A DNA stretch of 64,000 nucleotides, taken from contig CM042152.1 of the NCBI GenBank assembly GCA_023376005.1, forward strand, positions 90,621,948 to 90,685,947, given 5' to 3'. The position numbers and the translations under genes were made by a program. This document shows, piece by piece, positions 54,601 to 64,000 of the stretch (positions are counted from its first letter, which is position 1; the number at the start of each line of letters is the position of its first letter). The notes under the pieces are model-generated. The model had not been told where the DNA came from, searched no databases, and saw nothing but the letters and a program-made list of their open reading frames with translations. This DNA comes from Doryteuthis pealeii. Lineage: Eukaryota > Mollusca > Cephalopoda > Myopsida > Loliginidae.

Positions 54601-54689
54601 GTATTTTTCCGAAAGAAGAAAAATATTTCCGATACTGTTGATAATACTTCATATAACGTTTGGGTATATTCGTAGAGTTCCGTCGCGGT

Positions 54690-54780
54690 CTCCTGCCTCA
54701 AAAATCGCTAGCCGGTGGCTGCTGACCCCCCCCCCAGCTACGATTGAAGTCTGTAGCCGAAGCGGTGTAACTTTTAAAAA
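54690..54780. repeat. Fragment of the 42.9 kb hAT-like repeat
   Basis: GGTCTCCTGCCTCAAAAATC, GCCGGTGGCTGCTGAC and CCCCAGCTACG match 42920-43005 at moderate similarity. It directly precedes the telomeric block at 54784. Confidence 0.55.
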
Positions 54781-54783
54781 AAC

Positions 54784-54823
54784 TAGGGTTAGGGTTGGGG
54801 TTGGGGTTGGGGTTTAGGGTTAG
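54784..54823 (+). repeat. Interstitial telomere-like repeat
   Basis: TTAGGG and TTGGGG units, followed by TTTAATGGGAAAATAAA as at 25032. The adjacent CACCCTGTATACAG (54872) resembles a mariner-type end. Confidence 0.8.
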
Positions 54824-55074
54824 TTTAATGGGAAAATAAACAAATTATTTGGGCTCTATTTTTCTGGGTCACCCTGTATACAGAAAATTAAAATTAAAAT
54901 TAAAGAATTATCTTAAATTTAAATATTGTATCTATTTAATATTTTTGTATGTATTCTTTTTAAATATCAGTTTAAATCGCCTCATTTATATATTTATTTT
55001 ATTTTATTTTAAATATATTTAATTATTCAATAAAAATTTCTTACTATATCGTTATATGTGATGTCATAGATCTA

Positions 55075-55101
55075 CAAACGATTATTAAACCATGTTTATT
55101 A

Positions 55102-55136
<35 letters not shown>

Positions 55137-55470
55137 GATAGATAGATAGATAGATAGATATACATTAAATATTACCAGGGCTTGATTTTTTAGCAAAAAT
55201 AATAGATTTGACTTATATACATGAAGATAATTAAAAAAAATAAAATTAAAAAAAAACAGCATGGAATTTAAAAAAAATATTTTAGATAGTAGACATTAAC
55301 ATTTCTTTTCAGAGTAGCTGGATCAATGCAAGGTGTATTTTTTACATAGGGATTTAAATGGGGCATCCCACGAGGATTTAACTCATGATTTAGTAATAAT
55401 GGATCCGTGGGACTAACTTTAAAAAATCTCCCTCTACCCAGGCGACGCCAGGTAGCCGCTGCTAGTAATA
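55075..55470 (-). repeat. Repeat family I, minus copy, with TA and GATA tracts
   Basis: Blocks ACCAGGGCTTGATTTTT, GGGGCATCCCACGAGG and CAGGCGACGCCAGGTAGCCG match 43455-43905 and the inverted-repeat arms. TA (55098-55135) and GATA (55136-55161) tracts lie within. Confidence 0.75.
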
Positions 55471-56102
55471 TAATGAGGTGAAAAAACCCAAAAATCCAAG
55501 AAATTACGTGTAGTTAATAGTTGAAAGCAACTGGGCCACCTGTCAATTTCTGACTGGCCGACACAACGCTACCTGTCGATTTCACTTTTCGACACAGAGT
55601 CAGTCTTAAATAAATTGCTCAGAACATATACATTATTGATATGATATCTATATACAGATCTAATTCTGTTGAGTAATTCATCCAACAATTCCCAAAAATT
55701 AAATTCTTTATCTTACCATTTTACTGAAATCAATGAATTTGATCACAAATATAATTACTTGATAAACAAAAAAACAAAAAAAGAAAGAAAAATTTAATTT
55801 GTTAATACACTTTCATTTTAGTTTACATTTATGTAAATTTCAGTTCGTGGAGAAATAGAAAATTTATCTACCATAATTAGAAATTCCGTTAATTATTTTG
55901 AAAGTTTCAATCAAATCATAAACTAATTAATTATAATTTCTTTCTTCATTCCCAATATCTTTTCTATGTTTATTAGTTTTGTGATTCTTATTGTTCTTAT
56001 CTACACCTTAGACGAGTTGACATGCCGTTTAAAAGATCAATATTGCACGCCTTAACAACTGACCCTTTTACCAAAAAGTGAAAGCCAAGTGTCATAAAAA
56101 AC
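55471..56102. other. Stretch without a gene
   Basis: A small repeat of 'ACCTGTCGATTTC / ACCTGTCAATTTC' near 55538 and 55571. Otherwise AT-rich and featureless. Confidence 0.45.
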
Positions 56103-56190
56103 ACTGAGTTGGCGAGGATCAGTATTGAACTCGGAATATTTTGGTTCCAAGGCGGAGGCTTTATGGACTGAGCTAAACCAACCCCTCATG
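56103..56190 (-). repeat. SINE family B, tRNA-like head only
   Basis: Minus strand: GGTTTAGCTCAGTCCATAAA (A box) and GAGTTCAATACTGATCC (B box), then CTCGCCAACTCAGTG. Body lost. Confidence 0.65.
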
Positions 56191-56643
56191 GAAAAAAAAG
56201 ATCAGTCTCTAGTGAAAATAAACATTTTCAGGGTGAGGGTTATCAAAAACGGGGGCAGAAATTGTAGAGGAAGTGAAGTAATCGATGGGGTTCCTTTCAA
56301 AGAATTTTGTAACTGACTTGAACAAAAGGAGTTGACACTTAAATGTCAGAGCTGGTGTCATTGTCAGTTAAGGTCAAAGCCCCAAAAGATGATGAAATGG
56401 GATCTGTCATCACATAGAAATATGTCTCTTCTTTTTCCAAAGTTCAATGTGTATCAATGACAACAGTAATAAATTCTTGGTAACACTGAAATTCATGTTC
56501 AGATTTTAGAGAAGCCTGATACTTTACCAACTCAGCTATGAAAGCAATTGCTATATTGTTTTTAAACAAAAATGCTACAATAATTATTTTTTGAGTTTTA
56601 AAAATAACTTATAATTTTTTAAATAACTGTTTTGGGGTATTTT
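56191..56643. other. Stretch without a gene
   Basis: Nothing recognised. Confidence 0.4.
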
Positions 56644-56975
56644 TGGTTTGGTTTGGTTTACGGCATATCAACCTCAGTGGGTCATTTAATGCTGACAAAG
56701 TCATTCTTAATGGATACTCAATTTTTTATAAATACATTTTTCTGTTTAACCCATAGATGGGACCCTTACCATCAGATAGAGTTTAACGTCATTCCCAGGA
56801 CATGTAGACCCCCAGCCACCGCCTTCTAGCACCTATATGATAAAAAGTGTTGGGGCTTGCCATAAGGGTAATAGGGTTGGGGCAATCATATAGGTGCTAG
56901 GGCTTGACGTGATCAGCCGATTGATCAGAGGGGACCTCTCTGACCGCCCGTCTAGCCCAAGAAAGGACCAAAGTG
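56644..56975 (-). repeat. C-element, internally deleted
   Basis: GGTTTGG tail at left, then the 3' block, then a jump from ACCCATAGATGGGACCC to TTACCATCAGATAGAG, about 100 bp shorter than other copies; ends in the 5' half near CCAAAGTGGAG. Confidence 0.75.
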
Positions 56976-57481
56976 GAGTTTTTTGGGTACTGAATTTTCA
57001 TTTTTATTTAATTTTTTATGTGTTCTTCTAGAATCTAGAAATGTATAAATTTGGGACAGGACAAATTTTTTCTTCAAATGACCACTACTACATACTGAAT
57101 TGATAAAACAAATTCTATAAAGTTTTTATTAAATAAAATAAGTTATCCCTATAATTAAGGCATTAATAAATAATTTGGTGAAGATTTTATTAAAATTAAC
57201 CATTCCCTGATTTTTGTTAATAGTTTCAAAATCAAAAAAAAAAAAATATTGCCTCCCTTTCCGATTTCTGCACATACCTAGTAAATAGTAGGGCAGACTG
57301 GGTTCTTTAGCCTTGGTATGACAGTCTTGAAGGAAAAAATAAATTCAAACCAGCTTTAACTTTCGAACAGACCCCAGAAAATAAACAAACCACTTGTTAA
57401 AGTAAAAAAGATCTATATCAATATTAGTATATATTTACTTTGACCAACATTTTTTAGTTCATTTTCTTACCATATTATAAA
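56976..57481. other. No gene; SINE-A fragment
   Basis: 57285-57350 carries the SINE-A block AGTAAATAGTAGGGCAGAC. The rest is AT-rich. Confidence 0.45.
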
Positions 57482-58063
57482 GCCCTGTTGGCTGGGGCTT
57501 TAGAATACACCAACTGCACCTCATCAGAGGGGTAACCCCACAAATGGGGTCATCTGTTGGCTTCCGGAGAAATTCGGGTGGCTGAGCCGTCCATGACATG
57601 TAATCCTCCACTTTGACCCTCCCTTAGGCTAGACGGACGGTTGGAGAGACCCCCTCCGATCAATAAGCTGGCCATGTCAAGCCCTAGCACTTAGATGATT
57701 GTCCAGACCCTATTGTCCTAATGGGAAGCCTCAACCCTCTTTATCACATGTGCTAAAAAGCGGTGGCTGAGGGTCTTCATATCCTCGGAATGACGTTAAA
57801 CTGCATCTGATTGTGGTTCCATTTCTGGAGCTCTGGGGAATGTAGAACACCCCTTCATCAACATTGCTCCCATATCCACTCTGACTCGGAGTGGTAGCAC
57901 CTGTTAGGGTCCCATCTAAGGGTTAAATAGAAAATTTATTTACAAAATAAAAAAAATTAAGTTTAAATAATTTTCTACCAATATATCGCTACGAATCGTT
58001 CAAAACTTTGCCGGCATTAAATAACCCGCCGACATTGATATTCCGTAAAATAAAACAAACAAA
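57482..58063 (+). repeat. C-element, diverged copy
   Basis: CCCTGTTGGCTGGGGC head, blocks through CCGGCATTAAATAACCCG and an AAACAAAC tail. Contains several small indels relative to copies 1 and 3, so it is older. Confidence 0.8.
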
Positions 58064-59377
58064 CCATCTTATAATTAAAACTGTTTGCCTGTAAAATCAG
58101 ATCCTTTAGAATAGTGTTCTGGGTTTGCGTATCAAACTTACGATGCCAACTCTTGCCTGAATGACCATCAATAAAACACCCAACATAAATAGTGCTCACT
58201 CTTGAAAAATCCACACTTATCACAGTATCACAGCCTTTCTATTTTCTAAACTGGTTTGGAGTCTGTGCCAGTGAATCAAATCTTCTTTCAACTTAACTAA
58301 ACACGTACAATCGCACTTTTCGTCTAACAATGCTCTAAATGTTTCTATGAGTAAATAATGTCCACCATTGACAATGTCCAAATGAAGAAGAGTTCAGTTA
58401 TTTAATCAATACTAGAGATCGATACAGACAAAGAAAATCTGGTGTGTTCAGTCAATTCAGTTAGTCTCCAACCAAGAGTGACACATTGCTTCCCATTTAA
58501 TTCCAGTATTGAATTTACGGTCATATTCCCATATGGTGTGATCTCAAGGCACACAACAACAAAAAACTGGCAAAAAAACCCCTGTACGGCTACATTTATG
58601 CTATGCATGTAAAAGGAATAACTTCTTTGTGTTTGTATCATCTATTTATTTTTGGTTGAATGATTAATAGAAATCAATAGATCAAATCAAAGAATTCAAT
58701 CCCTGATATAAAATGATCAATAATGTGTGGGAAAATGAACGCGTTTCCTTCTAAAGACTAATACGTTATCATAGAACACGCCTTTTTAAATGTGTTTTAG
58801 TCTTGGTTGTGAAAGAAAAGGTGGGTGGACTGAAAATTGAAGAAAATTGAATCGGTGGTCCAAATTCAAATCTAGGCTATGATCCCAGACCCCAAAACCC
58901 CTCTTCCGGCTAAAATCTTATGGTGATATATGGAAGCTTATACACTCAGGGATATCATACTATTTTTCCCAAGCGTAAATGTTGTTCCCTAGCGAGAACA
59001 GCAACCATCTTTAAAGATGGCCGACGATTAAAAAACAACATGACAGTTGTGAAAAAAAGGGTGGGTGGACTGGTGACTTACTGGGGAGTGACTGGTTCGG
59101 TCGAGGAGGTATCTGATGTCATATTTTTCACATTGCTCCCCTATTGTTATTGAATTGGCCCCACGTTGGGAATCACTGGCGTGGGGCATTCATCTATCCT
59201 ATTTTGAGAATTTGCTCAGACAATAAAGTCTATTTGTTATCACTTTTATTGGAATTTGTTCAATATAAATGTTTATATCACGTTTGAGGAAATGATAGAC
59301 ACTATCATTCATTTTATCAAAGCTTTTAAAATCGTCCATAAGAGTCTTAACATTTCAATTCAGTCGTATTTTACAAA
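58064..59377. other. No gene; hAT-like end
   Basis: GTGGGTGGACTG occurs at 58820 and 59063 with GGTT-like flanks. CCCCACGTTGGGAATCACTG (59160-59179) is, on the minus strand, CAGTGATTCCCAACGTGGGG, a hAT-type terminus. The partner end was not found. Frames of 68-79 codons here lack recognisable motifs. Confidence 0.4.
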
Positions 59378-60115
59378 TCATCATCATCATGTCGTGCAGG
59401 CAGCATGGATATCTATGACAATCTCTCGCCAACCTTCCCTATCATTCATTGCACCTGGGATTTCTCCCTCGCTGCAGCCAGCATCTTTATATAGCTGGTC
59501 AATGTAGGACCTTGCTGGGCGGCCTACACTAGCATGTCCATGTGTTGGCTTCCACAGGAGAACGTCGCTTATGAGTTCGTCCTTGCTTCTCTAGCAGTGT
59601 CCTTCATATCTAGTCCGTCTCCCTCGGATGATCTGTGAGAGAGGGGGCAGGTGACCATCCAGCTGCTCCCTTGTGGGGTGCTGTTTCCACGACTTGTTCA
59701 GTACTGCACGCAACATTCTTGTGAGGGTCCCATGTAGCTTACTCTCAAGTCGCCTCGTCAGGGTCCAGGTGGTGCAGCCATACAGCAGTACTGATATGAC
59801 TACAGCCTGGAAGAAATGTCGCTTCAGTTTGTCAGTGAGATCAGATTTCCATGTGACTGACAATTTGTTTGTGGCCAGCCATGCCTTTCCTATTCGTGCA
59901 TTAATATCGTCATCTGTGGATGAGATATTACTACCTAGGTATGTGAATTGTTCTTCTGGCTTAAGGGGCTTACCGTCTAGTGTGGAGATGTCTCCTTTCT
60001 TTTTGAAGCTCGTGAACTCTGTTTTATCGGAGTTCACAAAGAGGCCGATGTTTTTAGCTGCCATCTCTAGGCTAGGTAGCAGTGACTCAGCCTGTAAATA
60101 TTCTTCTTTTAAAAT
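59378..60115 (-). pseudogene. RTE-like LINE, RT 3' half (best copy)
   Basis: Minus strand, reading from 60115: EEYLQAESLLPSLEMAAKNI, GLFVNSDKTEFTSF, KKGDISTLDGKPLKPEEQF, TYLGSNISSTDDDINARIGK, FFQAVVISVLLYGCTTWTLT, LHGTLTRMLRAVLNKSWKQH, LPPLSQIIRGRRTRYEGHC, then a stop or shift near 59590 and decayed blocks of the C-terminal tail. This is the segment after the catalytic FADD-type motif of RTE-type LINEs. The 5' half and endonuclease are absent. The 3' tail is an ATG/TGA short repeat (59378-59391), like the other two copies. Confidence 0.88.
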
Positions 60116-60999
60116 GCTTATTTTTCAACTCTCCTTATAGGGAAAAGCGTAATAAAAACAAAACAACAACACCAGTGCGTCTATTTCGCTTAAGAGCATA
60201 TCCTTTAAATGTGAGATACGTCATCCTGCAATTGAAAATTTATTGCATAGCGCAAAACAAAAGATAAAAAAGAAAATAAACATTATACAAATCGTTGTTG
60301 ATGAAGATATAAAATAATTATGAAGCAATTCCCCTTTTTTGGCTTAACTAATTGCACAAAACAGCTCCAGAAAGAAACAAGTAATTTGCTTGCTTGTCAA
60401 ATTCGTTTTGATCTGCACTTTTTTTCGCCACCAACACAGGAGAGTTCTTGATTAAAAAAATCTCACACTAAAATGACCTTTAACCCCGGCAGTTGAGTGT
60501 TTCATTAACATTCTGACAGAAGATGGGAGTGGGGATGTCAAGATTGGCAAAACAGACCATTTTTTTTTTTACTTGTCGATCTGCAGAAACTGTTGCATAG
60601 CACCTTCTTCACTGGCACTAAATAATTATAATTGTCACGCCTCTTGAGTTTGTGTCTGACTCTATTGCCAGGGATCGAGACACAATTTCATCGCAGTGTA
60701 GTTTAACCCCTCCTGCCAGGAAACACAAATAACCTTTGGGTGTAGTTATAATGAATTTATTCAGCAGGAAAGAGGTAAAAAGCGGGTGCTCGTAATAAAC
60801 TTCTGAGAGGGGAGAAGTCAGCAACACGTCTAATGGGTGCCGTGGCGAAGTAGCAATAGAATTGAATTTAGCGCTGAATAATGGTAACTGGAAAAAGGGC
60901 GGTGAAAATGCAAGAATAGTCCCGTTAGGAAAAACACACAGTTGGTCTATGGGACGTAACTCTTACCGCTGTATCGTAATTTACAAGCCGAGACAATAA
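60116..60999. other. Stretch without a gene
   Basis: No coding or RNA signal recognised; the 69-codon minus frame at 60618-60827 is unsupported. Confidence 0.4.
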
Positions 61000-61534
61000 T
61001 GTTGCATACCTCTTTCTTTAACTCTATTTCTTGGCCGTCTTTAGTATTCTAGCCGGTTTTGCTTCTGATCGTCTTTGGTATTTCTTCTATCATCTTGACT
61101 TGGTCTGGAATCTTCTAAGGTCTTGCGTCTGGAGTTGACTTGGGGAGTTCGGTCTGGTTTTCTGTTACTATGTTCTTGCTGGCTGGTCGTCCTGGATTCC
61201 TTTCTTAGTCTTGTTACCAAGACATTCATCAACCACAAGAACATATTACTTATACAAACTTTTATTTCCTTAACTATACATTTCATGTAACTAAATATCT
61301 GACTAACATAGCGCGCGTGAGTTCCAGTTTAGGCAATACCTAAAATGGCCGACTTCTCTGCCTGACGTCTAACTGAAAAACTGGCGACCGAACAGGTCCC
61401 ACGTGACTTCACGTATTTTGGCGGGCTTCTGTAATTTTCCATAGAAGGACCCGGCCATTGTATGAAAAGGGTCATCCCCTCAGAATTACAGGGGATTGAC
61501 AATAATCTTATGCAACCGCATAGATTATGTAACT
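61000..61534 (-). mobile_element. LTR, family G-related (divergent)
   Basis: Minus strand runs from GTTACATAATCTATGCGG (61534) to AGAAAGAGGTATGCAACA (61000). The end block matches AAAGAAAGAGAGTATACAACA of the LTR at 9353-9823, and an AATAAA lies near 61266. GGCGACCGAACAGGTCCC inside (61382) looks like a primer-binding-site motif but is on the other strand and inside the LTR, so it is probably coincidental. Target duplication not clear. Confidence 0.55.
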
Positions 61535-61751
61535 AAAACCAATTTAACATTCTATTCTCTCAAAACTTTGGACATACATCTACAGGGTGGTCCGAAAGTC
61601 TTGTCACCCCTACATATTGTTTTTACTTATATTATTTTTTTGTTTTAATAATATAATATACAAGTCAGGTAATTATTTTATCTCTAAAAAGATCTTTAAA
61701 AGTTGAATTATTTTCTAGAATTTCGGGTTTTATTAGGTAATTATTTCACCT

Positions 61752-62000
61752 CTAGCTCAGTCGGTAGAGTGTCCGACTAGGAATTACAAGGTTCTTGGTT
61801 CAATACCGGCCCTCGCTAACTCAGCGTATGAGCAGCACATGGATCTGTGCGGTAAAGTGAGGAGCTAATGGTAGGTGTGGCACTCCATCTCAGACACAAA
61901 ACAACCCCTTGGTCTAGCGCTAGTGAAAAGGGGATAGACACCCTCGCTGTCTGGCTGATAACGACATTAGGCCACCCCGACGACTTTACTTTTTTTATGA
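61752..62000 (+). repeat. SINE family B, full-length
   Basis: CTAGCTCAGTCGGTAGAGTG (A box), GGTTCTTGGTTCAATACCGG (B box), body to CCCCGACGACTTTACTTTTT. Preceded at 61583 by TACAGGGTGGTCCGAAAGTC, a single mariner-like end. Confidence 0.85.
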
Positions 62001-62528
62001 TTTGTAATTATTTTACCTCGAAAAAATCTTTTTTATTATATTAATAATCTATTATTAGTCTCCCTAACTCATTTTTCATTATGGTTAACTTCCCAGAGAA
62101 TCACATAGGCAAATAATTTGGTAGCCTGAGCTCTCCAGCTTTGGTTAGGTAACCAGTCTAGGAGAAGATTAGGTAACCAGTCTAGGAGAAGATAGATACA
62201 ATCCTAGATGATCAAAGATGAGAAGACTTAAAAGACAGAAAATGAGATAACATAATAATGATAAGAGTATGCAACATTTTAACTCTTTCATCATTGATAT
62301 TGTAGTATCGTATACAAATGAAGTATTACTATAAAATCATTCTGTCTCAGTAACCAGGCAGATGGCTACTACAATTGCCTGAAGACAACGTGTGTTCCCT
62401 AGTAATTCCTAAAAGTTAGGTTGAAATTGATCTAGCCAAAAAGAATGACCAGCAGTGAGTCAGAGCCAATTATGATCATCCAATATAATCTTCCATTAGT
62501 ACAGAAAAATTACTTAGAAAAAGATGTA
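62001..62528. other. No gene; SINE-A fragments
   Basis: GGTTAGGTAACCAGTCTAGGAGAAGAT is partly doubled at 62143-62190 (SINE-A body). Confidence 0.45.
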
Positions 62529-62570
62529 TTTGATGATATCACATTCCTTCACAAAACATGTAGATATGTT
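62529..62570 (+). repeat. Left 42 bp direct repeat (probable TSD)
   Basis: TTTGATGATATCACATTCC... matches 63017-63058 with about three mismatches over 42 bp and brackets the LINE fragment. Confidence 0.8.
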
Positions 62571-63016
62571 GGCGTCCTTCCGTCTACTAAAGACGATGGC
62601 GTAGTGTCCATTTTTGTATTATCTGCAACTGCGTGAGTAGCTGAACAGACCAATTTTTGAATGGCAATCTCTGGTGCAGTGACTGCAAACAAACAGTGAT
62701 GCTTGCTGGAGTTGCTGTTGTCTCTCTTTCCTTTTGGCTCTCTTTTCTGCGGCGGCTTCTTTCCTCTCTTTTTCACTCCTTTCGTTCCTTGTTTGACGAG
62801 GAGGCGCCAGGTCGCACGGTCTTTTGCACAAGCCTCCCATGTGTTGGTGTTGATGTGGCATGTCTTCATTTCCATCTGCAAACATCTTTAAAGCGCAGGT
62901 GGGTCTCCCTACCGGTCGGGTGCCCTCTGCTCATTCACCATACAGTAGGTATTTGGGGATGCGGCCTTTGTCCATCCTCCTGACGTGACCATGCCAACGC
63001 AGGCGTCTCTCACAGA
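62571..63016 (-). pseudogene. LINE ORF2 C-terminal fragment (GRIPKYLLYGE type)
   Basis: Minus strand from about 63012: LRWHGHVRRMDKGRIPKYLL, YGE then an in-frame stop, GTRPVGRPTLRFKDVC, then a frameshift into MKTCHINTNTWEACAKDRAT and WRLLVKQGTK. This is the familiar C-terminal tail of a non-LTR retrotransposon ORF2 common in marine invertebrates. Two breaks make it dead. It fills exactly the 446 bp between the two 42 bp direct repeats, so it is a whole 5'-truncated insertion with its target-site duplication. Confidence 0.85.
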
Positions 63017-63058
63017 TTTGATGATATCACATTCCTTCACACAACATATAGATATATT
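63017..63058 (+). repeat. Right 42 bp direct repeat (probable TSD)
   Basis: Partner of 62529-62570. Confidence 0.8.
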
Positions 63059-63656
63059 ATCGCATATTTGGTTGTAAGTATGACATCTTGTTTGGGGGAA
63101 AAGTATCAGTATTGGATCTGATAATCTATAATTTAAAAATTGATCATTCATAGATAAAAGAATTTAGAGCTTATTCTCAGTGTGAAGACGTGGAGCTCAG
63201 AACAACCACTAAGTATCACTCTTAGAAATACTTATTGAAAGGATAGACTTTAGTAGCAGCTGATATAATATTGTATTTCTTTTCTGATATCTTTGAAGGA
63301 TCAACTTGAATCTCAAAAAAAAAAAAAATGGAAAATTAAAAAAAAAAAAAAGCTGATAAAAAAAGACACTACATTATTTTTTTTTTCTATTTTACTGGAG
63401 GAGTTAAATTTTCAATATTACTCAGTGTTTTTTCTCTGACGTGTATGTCTTGAGGGCAGGGACTTAAAGAGAGTTAATCTTAGTTGATGCAGAAAAATTT
63501 TTTTTTTAAATATTGTTCTGGTTAGAAAATGCAACGAACTGTTAGTTTTACAGGAAAAGTTTATTTTCTTGTTAATTCAGTCATAAAATTATTAATTATT
63601 AGTTATTCTGTTTCGTCCTTTTGTTTTTTTAAAAATGTAACCCGACTAGAATAAGG
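63059..63656. other. AT-rich stretch without a gene
   Basis: Poly(A) runs at 63318-63350 and T runs near 63377 and 63496. Nothing else. Confidence 0.5.
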
Positions 63657-63793
63657 TGAGTCCCTGTGGCCTAGTGGATAACGTGCTGGATAGCAACTTT
63701 GTTGTAAGTGAGTTCATAATCCAGTTGCGCTATTGCGTTAACTTTTGGACCTTGGGAAAGGTGGGAACTCCTTATTCTCCCCAGCTATGGGTT
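63657..63793 (+). repeat. tRNA-derived SINE head, plus copy
   Basis: A-box-like TGTGGCCTAGTGGATAACG and a B-box-like GTTCATAATCC, then a body GGGAAAGGTGGGAACTCC...CAGCTATGGGTTATATATAT that joins family A only at its end. Confidence 0.6.
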
Positions 63794-63799
63794 ATATAT

Positions 63800-64000
63800 A
63801 TTTACCAACCCCTCCGCACGAGCAGGATGTGACACAAGGTCAATTTCTTAAGCGGAGTTCAACAGGTTTGAATTCAGAGTTTTCCTTCTCCTAGACCGGT
63901 TGCCTAACCAAGGTTAAAGAGCCCAGTCTGCCCTACTATTTATCCCTAGCTAGAGGGAGAGTAGGATTCATACCTTTCCCAAGGGTATTAGCGCTAAGTG
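63800..64000 (-). repeat. SINE family A, cut by window end
   Basis: 3' block CCCCTCCGCACGAGCAGG and body to ACCTTTCCCAAGGGTATTAG; the tRNA-like head would lie beyond 64000. It abuts the preceding head in tail-to-tail fashion. Confidence 0.85.

Noticed and set aside
59673..60140. 155-codon plus-strand frame
   Set aside because: Antisense shadow of the RTE-like reverse transcriptase on the minus strand.
61382..61400. Retroviral-type primer-binding site (GGCGACCGAACAGG)
   Set aside because: It lies inside the G-related LTR and on the opposite strand to its AATAAA, so position and polarity do not fit.

Overview
This window is animal nuclear DNA made almost entirely of repeats. It is AT-rich, has no bacterial gene layout, contains TTAGGG-type interstitial telomeric blocks, long TA, TG, AG, TTC and ATT microsatellites, several tRNA-derived SINE families and decayed non-LTR retrotransposons. 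A lophotrochozoan, perhaps a mollusc such as a cephalopod, would fit the (TA)n/(CA)n style and SINE density, but that is a low-confidence inference. I found no intact host protein-coding gene and no canonical tRNA or rRNA gene. Every recognisable coding stretch belongs to a transposable element and is broken or truncated.

Layout. 0-9 kb: first copy of a ~600 bp non-autonomous repeat (here 'C-element'), two self-cleaving-ribozyme-like hammerhead motifs (2.9-3.15 kb), a duplicated AT-rich repeat whose second copy holds a 451 bp solo LTR, two head-to-tail fragments of an R4/Dong-like LINE separated by (ATT)n, and a 1.1 kb hAT transposon with a perfect 8 bp target-site duplication and a SINE nested inside. 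9-19 kb: solo LTRs, a compact palindromic element with a 14 bp target-site duplication, head-to-head C-elements, and SINE families A, B and D. 19-28 kb: an RTE-like LINE fragment beside an 18-copy 109 bp satellite, telomere-like blocks (one inside a palindrome), a second large palindrome, and a 17-copy 76 bp minisatellite that runs into a (TTC)n tract. 28-42 kb: repeat family F and a giant inverted repeat (about 31.87-34.9 kb against 37.94-41.65 kb) with a ~3 kb spacer. 42-50 kb: hAT-like ends, tandem duplications including a SINE repeated three times, then a CR1-like LINE 3' end joined through (ATT)n to the best LINE of the window, an R4/Dong-like element with reverse transcriptase, zinc knuckle and restriction-like endonuclease, broken by a frameshift just before its YMDD box. 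50-64 kb: a palindrome carrying two mirror-image hammerhead motifs, microsatellites, more C-elements and SINEs, a second RTE-like LINE, an LTR, and a LINE fragment between 42 bp direct repeats.

The parts relate to each other as parasites and landing sites rather than as a pathway. The R4-like LINEs sit in ATT/TAA microsatellites, SINEs carry pol III promoters and presumably borrow LINE machinery, and LTRs and SINEs land inside older repeats. The most unusual signals are (1) small palindromic or AT-microsatellite-flanked elements carrying hammerhead-ribozyme cores with self-complementary stem III, resembling non-autonomous Penelope-like elements, and (2) a tRNA-derived SINE (family D) with an in-frame 21 bp repeat encoding a lysine/glutamate/proline heptad behind a retained ATG. 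All family letters (A, B, C, D, F, G, H, I, M) are local labels invented here.
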